From positions 184,488,522 through 184,552,521 of the forward strand of contig NC_092875.1 of the NCBI RefSeq assembly GCF_028372415.1: 64,000 nucleotides of DNA. Reading direction: 5' to 3'. Source of the stretch: Notamacropus eugenii. Lineage: Eukaryota > Chordata > Mammalia > Diprotodontia > Macropodidae. Within the stretch, counting starts at the first letter, position 1. Each line of letters opens with the position of its first letter. The notes beneath the pieces are model-generated. The model worked only from the letters and a program-made list of their open reading frames with translations. It did no database searches and had not been told where the DNA came from. Positions 49,670-61,035 of this stretch are shown one piece after another. The position numbers were made by a program, and so were the translations under genes.

Positions 49670-50060
49670 TTTGTTTATTTTTTATTTTAATTTTTAATTT
49701 ATGGAATAAAACAAGCATTTCCGTAACATAGTATAATTTTAAAAAATGATTGCATATGAAACTATATATCTGCTATGTACATCTTGCTATTCCTTTCAAA
49801 TATACATTGTCATGTAAATTTCTTTTTATCCCTCCTCCCACTCCCAGAGATGGCTGCCATTAGACACAAATGGGTATATATACACATATATGTATGTATA
49901 CATATACATACACATATGCACTTGTGTGTGCATATACACACATATATACACATGTGTGTACATATAAAATTATTCTTTGTATCTATCAGTTCTTTCTCTG
50001 GATGCAGATAGTGTCTGTGTGTGTTCTTTATAGGTGTTTTTGTTTCACAGATAGCAAAAC
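49670..50060 (-). mobile_element. L1-type retroelement 3'-end fragment with CA/TA microsatellite
   Basis: ATAAAACAAGCATTTCCG, TGTACATCTTGCTATTCC, TCATGTAAATTTCTTTTTATC, GAGATGGCTGCCATTAGAC and CAGTTCTTTCTCTGGATGC are in the style of the marsupial L1-like 3' ends seen at 13375 and 24950. A TA/CA/GT-mixed run at 49875-49968 lies within. The family name is a best guess. Confidence 0.5.
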
Positions 50061-52170
50061 TAGATGCCTTGCACTTTAATATTTTCATATTTTAATGCAT
50101 TTTTATATTTTCATTGATAAGATTGACTTTTCCATGATGCATTCAGGAAAGTCTAACTAAGCTCAAAAAAGTGAACTCTTGTCATTTTAATTGCTATAAC
50201 TGCAAGGCCTTTATATTACAAAGAATCTTTAAACAAAATACCAAATCAATTTTACAACTTTATTGAATGATGACTGTCCTTTTGTAAGTCTCCTAATGCA
50301 ACTTGAATAATCAAAACTTTGTAGTTATTTTAAATTTTTTTTATATACCAGTAGGTACTTAGCTACTGGTCACAAACTGATCATTAATGGCCATACTTAC
50401 ATGTCCAAGAAATAATCCTACCAGCAGCAGGTTATTCAAATCCTTTCATCAAAAAGCATGAGTTTTTCTTCTGCATTCTACATTGTATTTAGGCATATGT
50501 TTGGCAGCAGATAGGGCTAATGATTGGGATTGGATCTGTGGTTTCATTGGTATAGGGAACTTCTAGATGAGGAAACTTCTCTGTACTTTATAGTCTTAGA
50601 ATATTGCTTAGAATACTGAGAAGTTAACTTGAAATGGTCATACTATCAGTATGTATCAGAGGACTCAGATGAGATCTTCCTTGTTTTGATGATGGCCTTC
50701 TAAATCCTCCCTACACAACACTACTCTTTCCTGATATCTATTATATGTTCTTCCTAAATAATTTTTATTTTACCTCATAATCAACTCATCATTTGAAGTC
50801 CTCTCTATAGAAACATAGATATAATGTTAACTATAATCTCCATCTCCACCAATCACATTGACATGTAAATGGGCCCCAGTTAATCAGTTTAAACTAAAGT
50901 CAATGTTTGACTAGTTTAGAAATGCTCCTATACAAGCATGTAGGAACTGTTTCTCCAACTCTGCTATTCCACGTTTGCAGATGGAGCAGGAAAATGAGTT
51001 TTCATAAATGGGCATTGGCACAGTCAGCTCCAGTGGCAGACATGGCAAGGGGTAGGACTTAGGAAATGTATTACTCTGGCAGTTAATGCTCTAGGGCATC
51101 TCCTCTAACTGCCTTTGCTCAGATGTGGGAACTTTTCCTGCCTACAAGAAGCATGTGTCTGCAGGGAAAAGCCAATTTTGGCTCCTGTAGCTCGGAGTGA
51201 GTGCTACAAGATCTGATTATCAGCCTAAGAGAGAAAACACAAAAGAGAAGAGAGGATGTAGGGATGAATTTGGACATGTATAGAACATACATCTTTGTGC
51301 TACAAATTAGGATCATTGTACTTCTAGGTTCTACCATACACATTTCATTTTATTGAATGTTCTATACACTAGGACAGTGGGCTAAACAGCTACAGATCTG
51401 AGAACACACACAAGGAGCTAATTCCTTTGTTGCTTAATTGCACCATTTTCTTTGCCAGGTTACAGTATGAATAAAAAAATAGTCTTACTTTCTCTTCCAA
51501 AAGATGAAGGTAAGCCAGCTTCATTGGGAGTGGGTCTAATGGGGAAGAAAAAAAAGCTCCCACTGAGAATAATACATCCTCTGATATAGAATTCATGACT
51601 TGGTCAACAAAATATTTGGTAAGGAGTCAGATGGGTGTGAAAAGAATAGCCTATTAGAGGATCTAGTGATCTTCTTGATCTTAGTGGGCCATTTTACTTC
51701 TACATTGATAAAAAATCCACAGGGACCTTGTTGATTCTTTTGTCTTTTGATTTTCAAGAAAAACGTTTAATTCTTCCACGATAAGAAGTTAACCCCAATA
51801 GAAAGAGTTTAAGTACTAAGGTAATCTTTAAAGATTTTCCTCAAGCAGAAAGGACAGACAGGTTATAGAGTCTATAATCCTAAAACAAGATTTTTTTCTA
51901 TTAACTCATTAAAGATCCAACTTAAATGAATGACTCAGAAAGAAAAACTCTGATATTAACAAATTCATTACTTAAGATCCTATTTATACTTCAATTATCA
52001 TATACTTCCACTGCCTAAAATGGATTTCTTTAGTAGGCATGACCCTTACTGAGCAAAAGATCATATGCCTGAATTTTACAACTATTTATAATTCCACAAA
52101 TATTGAATTTCATGAAATGTACTGGCTCTTGTTTTATAATTGTATGTAGACAATGCTTAAGAAGGCAGAA
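50061..52170. other. No recognisable gene or repeat
   Basis: About 2.1 kb of AT-rich intron with no assignable repeat. Open frames are short. Confidence 0.4.
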
Positions 52171-52174
52171 GGGA

Positions 52175-52370
52175 AAAGCAATATGGTGTAGTGGTGTAGA
52201 GAGCTGCTCTCAGTCAAGAAGAGCTAGGTTCAAGTCCAGCCTTTAAAACACTGTGTGATTATGAGCGAATCTCTTCACTTCTTAATGCTCCCAGGAAACT
52301 CTCTCCAAGAGTCTAAGTTGTAGAGATATTCATTGCTAGACATTCCTAATAGAAACCCTGAACCAGTGAA
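52175..52370 (+). repeat. SINE of the 53045-type family, sense
   Basis: CAATATGGTGTAGTGGTGTAG, AGCTAGGTTCAAGTCCAGCC, GTGATTATGAGCGAATCTC, GGAAACTCTCTCCAAGAGTC. Confidence 0.6.
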
Positions 52371-53044
52371 ATCACAAGACTTTACGTAAGCCAAAAACAG
52401 ATTGCTCTTCACATTAGCATTCCATAGTAATTAATGAGTTTGCTACCAGTTGGCATCTCATTACATGGGACGTTAGACTTGCCTTTAACTAAAGTTCTAT
52501 ATGAGATCAAACTATATGAAGGGATCTCACTGAGGAGAAGACTAGTTGTTTCAACCTATGGTAGGCAATACCTGAATAGTAGGATAGAGCCTTATCCCTT
52601 GGGGGTGAGAGTCTTAAAATACACCCCCCCCCACCCCTATGGAACAGTCACTATCTGGTGAGCTTTATCACCTCCCATTTACAGACTGTAGTGTTTGCAT
52701 ATTTGGGAAGCCAGCTGCTGTATTCTGACTCCACAATTTGAACAGCTGTGTCCTCCAGAGAAATTTTCTTGCCCGACTATATTTAATTAAGATTCAATGG
52801 TCACAGAAACTCTTAGAGATCATCCACAAAGTTGTAGAGGAGTCCAAAATTTATCTCATATAACATTAGGGATCCTTAAAATATCGACCTTAAGAAGCAG
52901 TTATGTGAAGATATCTTCTTAGCTTTTAAGTAAATGAAATTACTTATACCACTGCAATGCAAGATCTGACCATGTGTGCCTACCATTTAACTTGCATTGA
53001 AATGCAACCAATGGCAGATAAAATCTCTACCCTGACATTCATTT
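52371..53044. other. No recognisable gene or repeat
   Basis: Contains one C-run (52624-52635); otherwise plain intron. Confidence 0.4.
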
Positions 53045-53260
53045 GTTTGGATTGGACATATAGTTTCATTGCCATGAGGTACTCCCTCCAACAATGCAGA
53101 TCTGAACCCTTCCTACATTAGTGTTAGAGAGTTGCCAGGGGACATTGAAAGGTCACTTACCCAGAGTCACGCAGCCAGAATGTGTCAGAGGCAAGACTTG
53201 AACCCAGAGCTTCCTAACACCAAGGTTAGTTCTTTATCCACTGCATGCTCCCTATTTGTT
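53045..53260 (-). mobile_element. tRNA-derived SINE, antisense, near full length
   Basis: GAGGTACTCCCTCCAACAATG, CAGATCTGAACCCTTCC, TTACCCAGAGTCACGCAGCC, AGAATGTGTCAGAGGCAAG, CTTGAACCCAGAGCTTCC and TTCTTTATCCACTGCATGC. Confidence 0.75.
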
Positions 53261-53700
53261 GTAATATTTTGACAGCTAGAAGTTGTGAAATAAAACAACA
53301 ACAGCCAGGGAAAACATGAGAATCAGTTATTTCTGTTGATACTAAGGATTTAGTATTTTCAGAGATACTCAGAAATATACATGTTTTTGTTCTAAAGGGA
53401 AAGTTTTAAGTGAATATTTTACTCAAAAGCTGAGTCTGGAACCATGATGGATATGACACACCACAGCAAGTTTCAGTTAATCACTATCTGCCTATTATAC
53501 ATAATTCATGATACAATATGATTTTATGAGTGTATTTTACAGTACTTTGATGTAAAGAGACATTTGCTTAATAGTTTATAAGCAAATTAACCACTTGATA
53601 CATTATTAAAACTGCCCAAAACTTCAGAATGGCTAAAATTTTTCCTAGTTACAGAATGCCTGGAGTAGCTTCTATTTTTTTCTATTCAAACAAGAAATCC
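53261..53700. other. No recognisable gene or repeat
   Basis: Plain AT-rich intron. Confidence 0.4.
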
Positions 53701-53979
53701 ATTTGCATTTTATAGAAATAAATCATTAGTGAGGTTTTGGAAATTTTAGCAGATACTGGCCCCAGCTCCCCATGGAGAACTATATTTATCACCCACCACT
53801 AGAATATCTCCAGTGTTTTGCAACAACTTCCTGATATTGTCAGACATAAATACAAATGATGTTTGTGTTGTTTGTTCAGTTAATTAGAAAAAATCTTCCT
53901 CATATGCCAGAGTTAATTTGCATATTTGCATCTGCATGACCCTTAATATCCTTTCATTTCTCCTAAATGGCATTTGCAT
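53701..53979 (+). promoter_or_regulatory. Cluster of four POU octamer motifs
   Basis: Exact ATTTGCAT occurs at 53701-53708, 53916-53923, 53924-53931 (directly abutting) and 53972-53979. All are on the same strand in non-repeat sequence. ATTTGCAT is the consensus for POU-domain factors. Whether this is an enhancer is inference. Confidence 0.4.
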
Positions 53980-54820
53980 CCTTGGAAACAAAAGGTTTGT
54001 TCCTTTCTTGCCAAACTAACAAAAACAAGACCCTAATCTTGTAAAGAATCTGTTCAATACAAGTTTTGTGTGTGTCAACAACAGTTTGAAGACTGCTTTA
54101 AAGTTACATAGAAGTGAGCTAAAATAATCCCAAACCAAACTTTAAAGTTACCTCATAGGGCCTCTGTGTAGCAGCTCGTATAATAGAAAATCGAGGATCA
54201 CTTTCTGTGGCATTAGTTCCTCATAAAGACATATGTCATCTATAGCATCTTTTCATAAACTCAGTTATGCGAACAATTCCACAGAGTGATTGTCTCTCAT
54301 ATCTTTATTCCATCTTCTCTCCTATTCCACATTATAAAAGATAATTTAGAAGAAACAAAGGTAACAAAGGAAAGGTAACAAAGACTATATTTAACGAGCA
54401 CTGAAAAGTCTGGCACATTCATCCAATCATGAATGATTTTAATTTTATCATATTGCCATGTTGACTGGTTAGTATGTTATAGGTGGTTTGTCATACCAAA
54501 AAAAAATTCTTTAAGTAGGTGACATTCTGTAAGTCTATTTTCTGTGCTTTTCCACATCTATTTTCTTCTGAAATATGATAATATTTATAAAATTAATTCT
54601 ATAGGCATTTGAGTTTGGCTTACTTATATCTAGTCCCTTTTATCACTGCTCATTTATATAGCAAAACCTTTGAGGGGAGCAGTAAAAGTGAGGGAAGGAA
54701 AGAGAACAACATGCCAGTGATCAAACCCTATAAAATAAAAATATCATTGTAGAAGTTTCATTGTGAAGACTATGATTTTTAAAATATTGCTCAAAGATTC
54801 AGAATAAGAAAAATTCTTAT
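53980..54820. other. No recognisable gene or repeat
   Basis: AT-rich intron; a short local duplication of GGTAACAAAG lies at 54360 and 54373. Confidence 0.4.
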
Positions 54821-54821
54821 T

Positions 54822-55140
54822 AGTCAATCAATTTATCATCAAGTGTTTATTAATAAGTTACTATGTGTCAGGCACTCTGTTAAGCCTTGGGACTATAAAA
54901 AAATACAAAGAAGAAAAAAAATAGAAAGAACAAAACCCAGTCCCCACCCTCAAGGAGCTTACAATTTAATAATGAAAGAGCAAGCAAATGGTTGTTTAAA
55001 AACAAGATATGTGCGGGAAAATTTGGATGGTAAATTCTTAGTGCTTTGTACATGGTAAGAAAGAACTTCAGTTGAAGCATTGTGAGATTGGCAGGTGTCA
55101 ATCTAAGAAGTTCAAATTTTTCTTTCTGTAACCTTGAGAA
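54822..55140 (-). mobile_element. L2 3' end, antisense
   Basis: TTTATTAATAAGTTACTATG, GTGTCAGGCACTCTGTTAAG, CTCAAGGAGCTTACAATTTA and GCAAATGGTTGTTTAAAAAC. Confidence 0.8.
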
Positions 55141-56426
55141 CACGGATTTTTTGGACAGTCAGGATGAGGTAGCCTCGTTATAAATTAAATGTCTTTATCA
55201 AATCTCACTAAGAATGAGAGATTAGACCTTGTTATGTGGTTAGATGCACTTTTGAAGTTAAAAAAATAAAGATTATGTTTCTGACAGTCACAATATATAA
55301 TTTTCACATGGCATCTTTCAGAAACTAGTACATATTTTGAAACTACATTTCAACAAATTATTCACTAGTTTTTTGTAAATAAGATAAAACCAGATATTAA
55401 CATCACCTAAGGAAATGTCACATTAAATAAGAATAAAGAAATAGAGTAGGTAGATGCGTGAAAGATTTTAGCCATGAAAGCAGGATTTGATGAAGAATTT
55501 TGGATGGATAGAAAAGAGATTGGAGATATGCTGCAGCCTACTTGTATCTACTATACATTATCTCCATTGAACTCTGGGGAAATCAATACTAAATCTTTAG
55601 AGATTGTGGTGGCCCAAAATTTACAAACATACAGCTTCAGTCAGAGAATGTTTTTTGTCTAAAATCAAGACAAAAAACTGTGCTGGTTTCATTACTCTTA
55701 GAAAATAAAAATGTCTAAATACCTAGAAAAAACCAATCAACTAATCAGGTAAAGGTAATACAAATATAAAAACTGAAATAGGTTCCACTCATAAGGATCT
55801 TGCATTCTTATAGGAATCAAAAGTACGTATTAAAAATATAGCACAAATATAAAGACGAACATATTCAATATATTAAAATATAAGGTAATTTGAGAGGAAA
55901 GACACTAGCAATTGATGGCCTCAAAAGACTTCTAGAATTCTGGGAGTATCTCTCTGAAAAATCCATGGGAGAACATGGACAATAATTTCATGCAAAACCA
56001 TAGAAAGGGTTACTCTCTACTGTAATATCCATATTAATTGGTTCACAAATTCATTAATGTATTGGTGCATTAAAGGCAAGAAATAACAAGTATATTTTAA
56101 TGCTTTCGAGGCAGATAAAGTAATGGAAAGATCTGCATTAAATCTCTGTCATTTAGTTTTAATAAGACATCTAAGCAGTGTTTGGTAAATAGGAATAAAA
56201 ACCTTAATTAAGAACTAACATATATGAATATAATTTATCCTAACAACTTAAGAAATCTTAATTCTATATTGTTTGGATTCTTATGTGCTATTATTATGAG
56301 ATGAACACATTAACATGTCATAATCTATCTGGAACAATGAAATTATGTGACAGGGCTAAATGATCTCTAAAGTCCTTTCCAAAGATTCCATGTCTACATG
56401 ATCAATACCACCTTATGTTTATAGTA
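55141..56426. other. No recognisable gene or repeat
   Basis: AT-rich intron. 55740-55870 has a faint L2-like look but is not callable. Confidence 0.35.
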
Positions 56427-56700
56427 GGGGCAGCTAGGTGTCATAGTGGATAGGGCTCTAGACATTGGCTCAGGATCACTTGAGTTCAAATCCTATTTTA
56501 GACTCTTACTTAGCTATGTGGTCTTGTGTAAATCACTTATTTCTCAGTCCTAGTTTTTATTTATAAAATGTGAATAGGGATAGTACGATCTCCCAAGACT
56601 GTTGTAATGATTGGGATCTTTTATTTTATTTTATTTTGCAAAGCATTCTGTAAACTTTGAAGCAATGCTAGCTATCATTATTATATAGTGTGTTCATGCT
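56427..56700 (+). mobile_element. CORE-SINE, sense, near full length
   Basis: Head GGGGCAGCTAGGTGTCATAG and TGGATAGGGCTCTAGAC; interior TGAGTTCAAATCC; CORE AGACTGTTGTAATGATTGGG; 3' CAAAGCATTCTGTAAACTTTG. A TTTTA repeat (56615-56638) was inserted in the CORE region. Confidence 0.8.
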
Positions 56701-56739
56701 TCTACGTGTCTTTTGGTATAAGGTCAAGATCTAAAGCAA

Positions 56740-57350
56740 TGGCCTTTATTTTCTTTTTTTAAACATTTTATTATTGTTATGAATTATTTTCTTTTTAACC
56801 TGCTTTGGGAGCCCCATTTGCTGCTGCCTCTACTGCTGGCACCTGAGGAGGCCCGAGTTATGGGGACACCCCTCTCCCTTCTTGGCCAGCCAAAAAGACC
56901 CTCTCATTGACCTTTGGTGCCTGTGGGTTGAGGGATCTGTGCTGCTGCTGGAGATTCTGTCCCTGAAGCCTGCTCAGATCTGCTCCTGTCAGTACTGCTT
57001 GGCCAAGGCAGGGCTGGGCTCTGCTCCGCCTCTGGGTGCATGACAGACCTTTTCCGTCAGTCTTTCAGGTCACTCTGGGATAGAAATCTACTCCACTCCG
57101 TTGTTCTGTGACTTCTACTGCTCTAGAATTTGTTGAAAGTCCTTCTTTACAGGTATTTTATGGGCTGTGGTGTAAGAGCTAGAGTATGTGTGTCTTTCTA
57201 CTCTGCCATTTTGGCTCTGCCCCCCAATTATTTTCTTTTTAAATTTTGAGTTCTAAATTCTTTCTTTCCATCCAACCCCCTCCCACGTTCCCTAAGAAGG
57301 CAAGCACTATGATATCAAATCATGCAAATCATACAAAACATATTTCCATA
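56740..57350 (-). mobile_element. Old L1-type 3' end, antisense, split by a later insertion
   Basis: The right part, 57243-57350 (ATTTTGAGTTCTAAATTC, CTAAGAAGGCAAGCAC, CATATTTCCATATTAG), matches the 3' end at 24980-25095. The left part is AT-rich sequence at 56740-56798. The two are separated by the insert described next. Confidence 0.7.
56799..57225 (-). mobile_element. L1 5'-end (5' UTR) insertion with 17-bp target duplication, no tail
   Basis: On the minus strand it starts GGGGGCAGAGCCAAAATGG at 57225, the marsupial counterpart of the L1 5' terminus (compare 28062). It continues for only 427 bases of GC-rich leader and stops. The exact repeat AATTATTTTCTTTTTAA flanks it at 56782-56798 and 57226-57242. 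There is no poly(A) at its 3' side beyond the A-rich target itself. Target-primed reverse transcription normally keeps the 3' end and loses the 5' end, so a 5'-only copy is the reverse of the usual pattern. Confidence 0.85.
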
Positions 57351-58150
57351 TTAGAATGGACTTTATTTTCACATGTGCCTGGATTTAGTGACTTTATAGT
57401 CTTATTTTTAAGCTGACCATATAGCCTCATCCTTTATATTCTATTACTCTATATTATAATTATAGCTATTTAAAAAATATAGTGACCTACTTATAAGGGA
57501 GCTACATAGAACTACAAAGGCATCACTGAGACATAATAGTATGTGTTTCATAACTAGAATGTAGCAATGAAAAGATATCCCTAATATAAAATAAGATTGT
57601 ATAAAATATGAAGCAGAACAACATAACATGACAATAAAATACATTTCAGCATGAAATCCACGAACCAGAGAGAGACAATATGGTACAGAGCAATAGAATT
57701 GATGTTATGGTAAGATTATATTCTAAGCCACTGGCCAGAAGGAAGAAATGAGTGAGTCATGGAAGGATATTTTAATGCTCACACAGAAGTAAAACACAAA
57801 AGTTAGGGAGATGTCAGTCATCTAGACAAATTCAGGAGGTTTTCCTCTACTAAAATATCGAACAGGCCTTGCTGATCACTTTGTCCTTTCAGAAAATAGA
57901 ATTGACCAGCAGAAATATACTTTCATAGCTCATAGCAGGTAACCAATAAACAGGAATTAGTTGATAAAGAGAAATTAAACTGGCACCTTGAAAAGTAGTA
58001 TACATACTATCTTAGATTTTGTGCTAGACAACTGCCAGACAATCTGAGATATACATTAGAGTTTGATAATACAGATTTCTGACAGTTCAAAGAAGGGATG
58101 GGTTCCATGACTTACAATTCTGTAAGAAAAGGGTTTTCAAAAGGTATATA
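57351..58150. other. No recognisable gene or repeat
   Basis: AT-rich intron. Confidence 0.4.
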
Positions 58151-58159
58151 ATGATCTCA

Positions 58160-58415
58160 GGAGCAACTAGGTGGTACAGTAGATTGAGTGTCAGGCCTGG
58201 GGTCAGGAGTACCTGAGTTCAAATTTGGCCTCAGACATTTATTAGTTGTGTGACCTTGGGCAAGTCACTTCACCCTGTTTGCCTCAGTTTCCTCATCTGT
58301 AAAATGAGGTGGAGAAGGAAATGGCAAACCACTCCAGTATCTTTGCCAAAGAAACCCCAAATGAGATCACAAAAATGTAGGACATAACTGAAAATGACAA
58401 AACAACAAACACATC
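58160..58415 (+). mobile_element. Marsupial tRNA-derived SINE, full length, with target duplication
   Basis: Complete from GAGCAACTAGGTGGTACAG to the tail AAAACAACAAACAC. The nine-base ATGATCTCA flanks it at 58151-58159 and 58416-58424. It is the best-preserved copy of its family here and a likely younger insertion. Confidence 0.95.
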
Positions 58416-58554
58416 ATGATCTCAAGAATGAAACTTTGATCACATAATTATATTTTATTCTAACAAAAAAGATTAATGGATTATTGAAATAAAGAGATGT
58501 GGATGCATAGAAAATTAATTGCTCAGATTATATATTTTTTGAAGATTATTAAAA

Positions 58555-58797
58555 GATTTTTTCAGTCATGTCCAATTCTTCAAGACCCCATTTGGTGTTT
58601 TCTTGGCAAAGGTAGTGGAGTGGCTTTTCATTCCCTTCTCCAGTTCATTTTACAGATAAAGAAACTGAGGCAAACAGGGTTAAGTGACTTGCCCATTATT
58701 ACACAGCTAGTAAGTGTCTAAGAACAGATTTGAACTCAAGAAAATTATTCTTCCTGTCTTCAGGTCTGAGATTCCATCCACTACTCCACCTAGGTGC
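58555..58797 (-). mobile_element. Marsupial tRNA-derived SINE, antisense, full length
   Basis: TTTTTTCAGTCATGTCCAAT, GACCCCATTTGGTGTTTTC, CCTTCTCCAGTTCATTTTAC, TTAAGTGACTTGCCC, GATTTGAACTCAAG and the head CTACTCCACCTAGGTGC. Tail-to-tail with the preceding SINE across about 140 bases. Confidence 0.93.
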
Positions 58798-58799
58798 AT

Positions 58800-59955
58800 A
58801 ATGATGATGAATGATGATGATAATAATGTTTTCAAATTCTAGATCAGGGATAGGGAATATATATGACCTTCTAGGTGCTTGGGATGCAGCTTTTTGACTG
58901 AGTTCAAGTTTTACAGAACAAATCCTTTTATTAAGTGAATTTGTTTTATGAAGTTTGGATTCTGTCAAAGGGCCTCACTTGAGGTCCTAGAGGGCCACCC
59001 ATGGGTTCCACACCTCTGTTGTAGGTCTTTCTATCTTACCCAGGCTGAAGGTGTAAGACCTACTCACAGGCCAAATTGTACCATTGGTCAGCATGAGAGC
59101 TTTGAACTGCTCCATTTTCAACCGGGACTAGTTCACCCTTCTGAAGGCAACTTGATACCCCCCCCCCCCATTCCCTGGGGCTCACTGTATTTAGGCTAAA
59201 CAGACAACAATTGGTGCTACAGTTTGGTCCAGAGCTCTGGAGTTCTGCCAGTCTTTCTCCCCAGTAGGATTATAAACTCTCACCATTCAGATTAGATTTT
59301 TAAAAGGCATGTTAAGAAGGTGATAAAATGAGCAGGTAATTGAGGCTAAATACAAAGGAATGATCTGGTCTTGTAAGAATCGCAGGATCATAGTATCAAG
59401 ATAAGTTGATATATGTAATAAATATTAACAGTGACAATTTTTTCTCCTTTTTTAATCTATGGTGAGGAAAAGAAGAACATCAAAGGAAAGATAGAATTGC
59501 ACTTTGGGGTGAATGGGATAGTGAGAAGAGATAACAGAGAGAATGTAGCACTGCTTACCATAACTTTCCCTTCATTTTTTCTACCAAGAGAATGATCTTT
59601 ATTCAGAGAGGTAAAACCAAATCAACTAGCAAAGGTTGTTAAAAATCAGGAGAAACAAGACCTCCATGGGTGCTAATATTTAATCTAATGAGATGATATT
59701 TACAGGGGACAAAGGTTAAATCCTATACTTGGATGTTTTTAGAAAAATGATCAACTGTACATATAGAGAAGGAGAAAATATACCTGGAAAATATTTAATG
59801 TTAAAAAAAAAAGCTGGAGGTTTTTCTAGTCTACAAGTTCTAACAGTTATTAATGGGATATGGCAGCCAAAAAAAGCTAGTGTAATCTCTGTTCTCTCAC
59901 TGCTAGCAAGCAAAATCCCTCTCCCAAAGTAGCCTGGCAATTACTCTGTACTTGT
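58800..59955. other. No recognisable gene or repeat
   Basis: Includes an ATGATG/ATAATG run (58798-58828) and a C-run (59158-59168). A short open frame at 58948-59199 has no recognised homology. Confidence 0.4.
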
Positions 59956-59959
59956 TAGC

Positions 59960-60090
59960 CTTAGAGTTGTCTGGGGCATTGAGCAGTTAAGTGACTTGCT
60001 TAGGGTCACAAAGACAATCTTCCTCAGAAGCAGGAATCAAACACAGCTCTTCCTGACTTTCTGACACTATCCATTCTGCCTCTCTGTAAT
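59960..60090 (-). repeat. SINE fragment of the 53045-type family, antisense
   Basis: GTCTGGGGCATTGAGCAGTT, AAGTGACTTGCTTAGGGTCA, AAACACAGCTCTTCCTGAC and CTATCCATTCTGCCTC. Confidence 0.65.
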
Positions 60091-60184
60091 CTGAAGGTGA
60101 CAGAATTATAGTATCCAGAATGAGAAGGCAACAATCCTGCCAGATTCTGTGCTGCTCAGAGCCTATCTAGAGCATCTTATTTGA

Positions 60185-60600
60185 CTTTCAGTGCCACAAG
60201 TTAGAAAAGATATTCCTAAGCTAGAGGGCATTCAGACAATGGTGACCAGAATGGAAATCAGGCTATTTGAGGAACAATTAAGTGCCATGAGGAGATTAAA
60301 CCTAGAGAAAAGAAGAAAACACTTATGAAAGACGTGATGATAAGTGCTATGTGGCCATAGCAGGGAACAGAAGTTGCGGAGAGGTCTATTAAAGAAAACA
60401 ATTCTGACCATTAGAGATGTCCAAAAATAGAATGGGCTGCCTCGGAATATAACAAGTTCAACATTTCTGGAGGTCTGAGGGTAAAGTCCAGAGTACCACT
60501 TGTTAGTGACATAAGGGAAATTCCTGCTCAGGTATAAACTAGGTGATTTCCCAGGTCCCTTCAATTCTTGAGATTCTAACTTAGAACTTACAGTTTTCAA
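60185..60600 (+). mobile_element. CR1/L3-type LINE 3' end, sense
   Basis: GAGGGCATTCAGACAATGGT, GAGATTAAACCTAGAGAAAAG, GACCATTAGAGATGTCCAAA, AATAGAATGGGCTGCCTC, GGAAATTCCTGCTCAGG and CCAGGTCCCTTCAATTCTTG, ending AGATTCTAAC. A 173-codon antisense frame (60232-60753) lies over it by chance. Confidence 0.75.
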
Positions 60601-61035
60601 AGCCCTTTCTTCAAAATAAGTCTGAGAGCAAATGGTCCAACTGTTATCTAATTTTATAGATAAATTAAGTAACTCTCCCCAGCTCATATAACTAGTAACT
60701 TGAATCAGAGTATTATGGCACTTATCCCAATGATCTTCCCATTGTTTTTTCAATTATTGTGTAGTTTGAGAAACTAGAGCAGATCACAGAATACTTTGCC
60801 AAATTAAGAAGCAGTTTGTATAGTGCAGACAACACTATCCTTGCAGTCAGAAAGACCCGTTTGAATCTAGACTTGATATTTACTAGTTATTTGAAAGAAT
60901 CTGAGCCTCAGTTTCCTCATCTGGAAAATGAGAATAACAGCTCACAGGGTTGATGTAAGGATCAAGTGAGATAATACATATTAAGCACTCTGCAAGCTCA
61001 AGTACAGTTTACAATTATTATCTACTAATTAGCTA
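60600..61035. repeat. MIR antisense, then MIR/CORE-SINE sense
   Basis: 60600-60745: CAGTTTTCAAAGCCCTTTC, ATTTTATAGATAAATTAAG. 60825-61035: GTGCAGACAACACTATCC, CCTCAGTTTCCTCATCTGG, GGGTTGATGTAAGGATCAAG and AGCACTCTGCAAGCTC. Confidence 0.7.

Noticed and set aside
58160..58415. tRNA-like A/B boxes at SINE heads (also at 1170, 35980, 56427)
   Set aside because: They are SINE promoters; none folds into a full cloverleaf with acceptor stem, so no tRNA gene is called.
60232..60753. 173-codon antisense frame
   Set aside because: Lies antisense over a CR1/L3 3' end and a MIR; no domain and no splice context.
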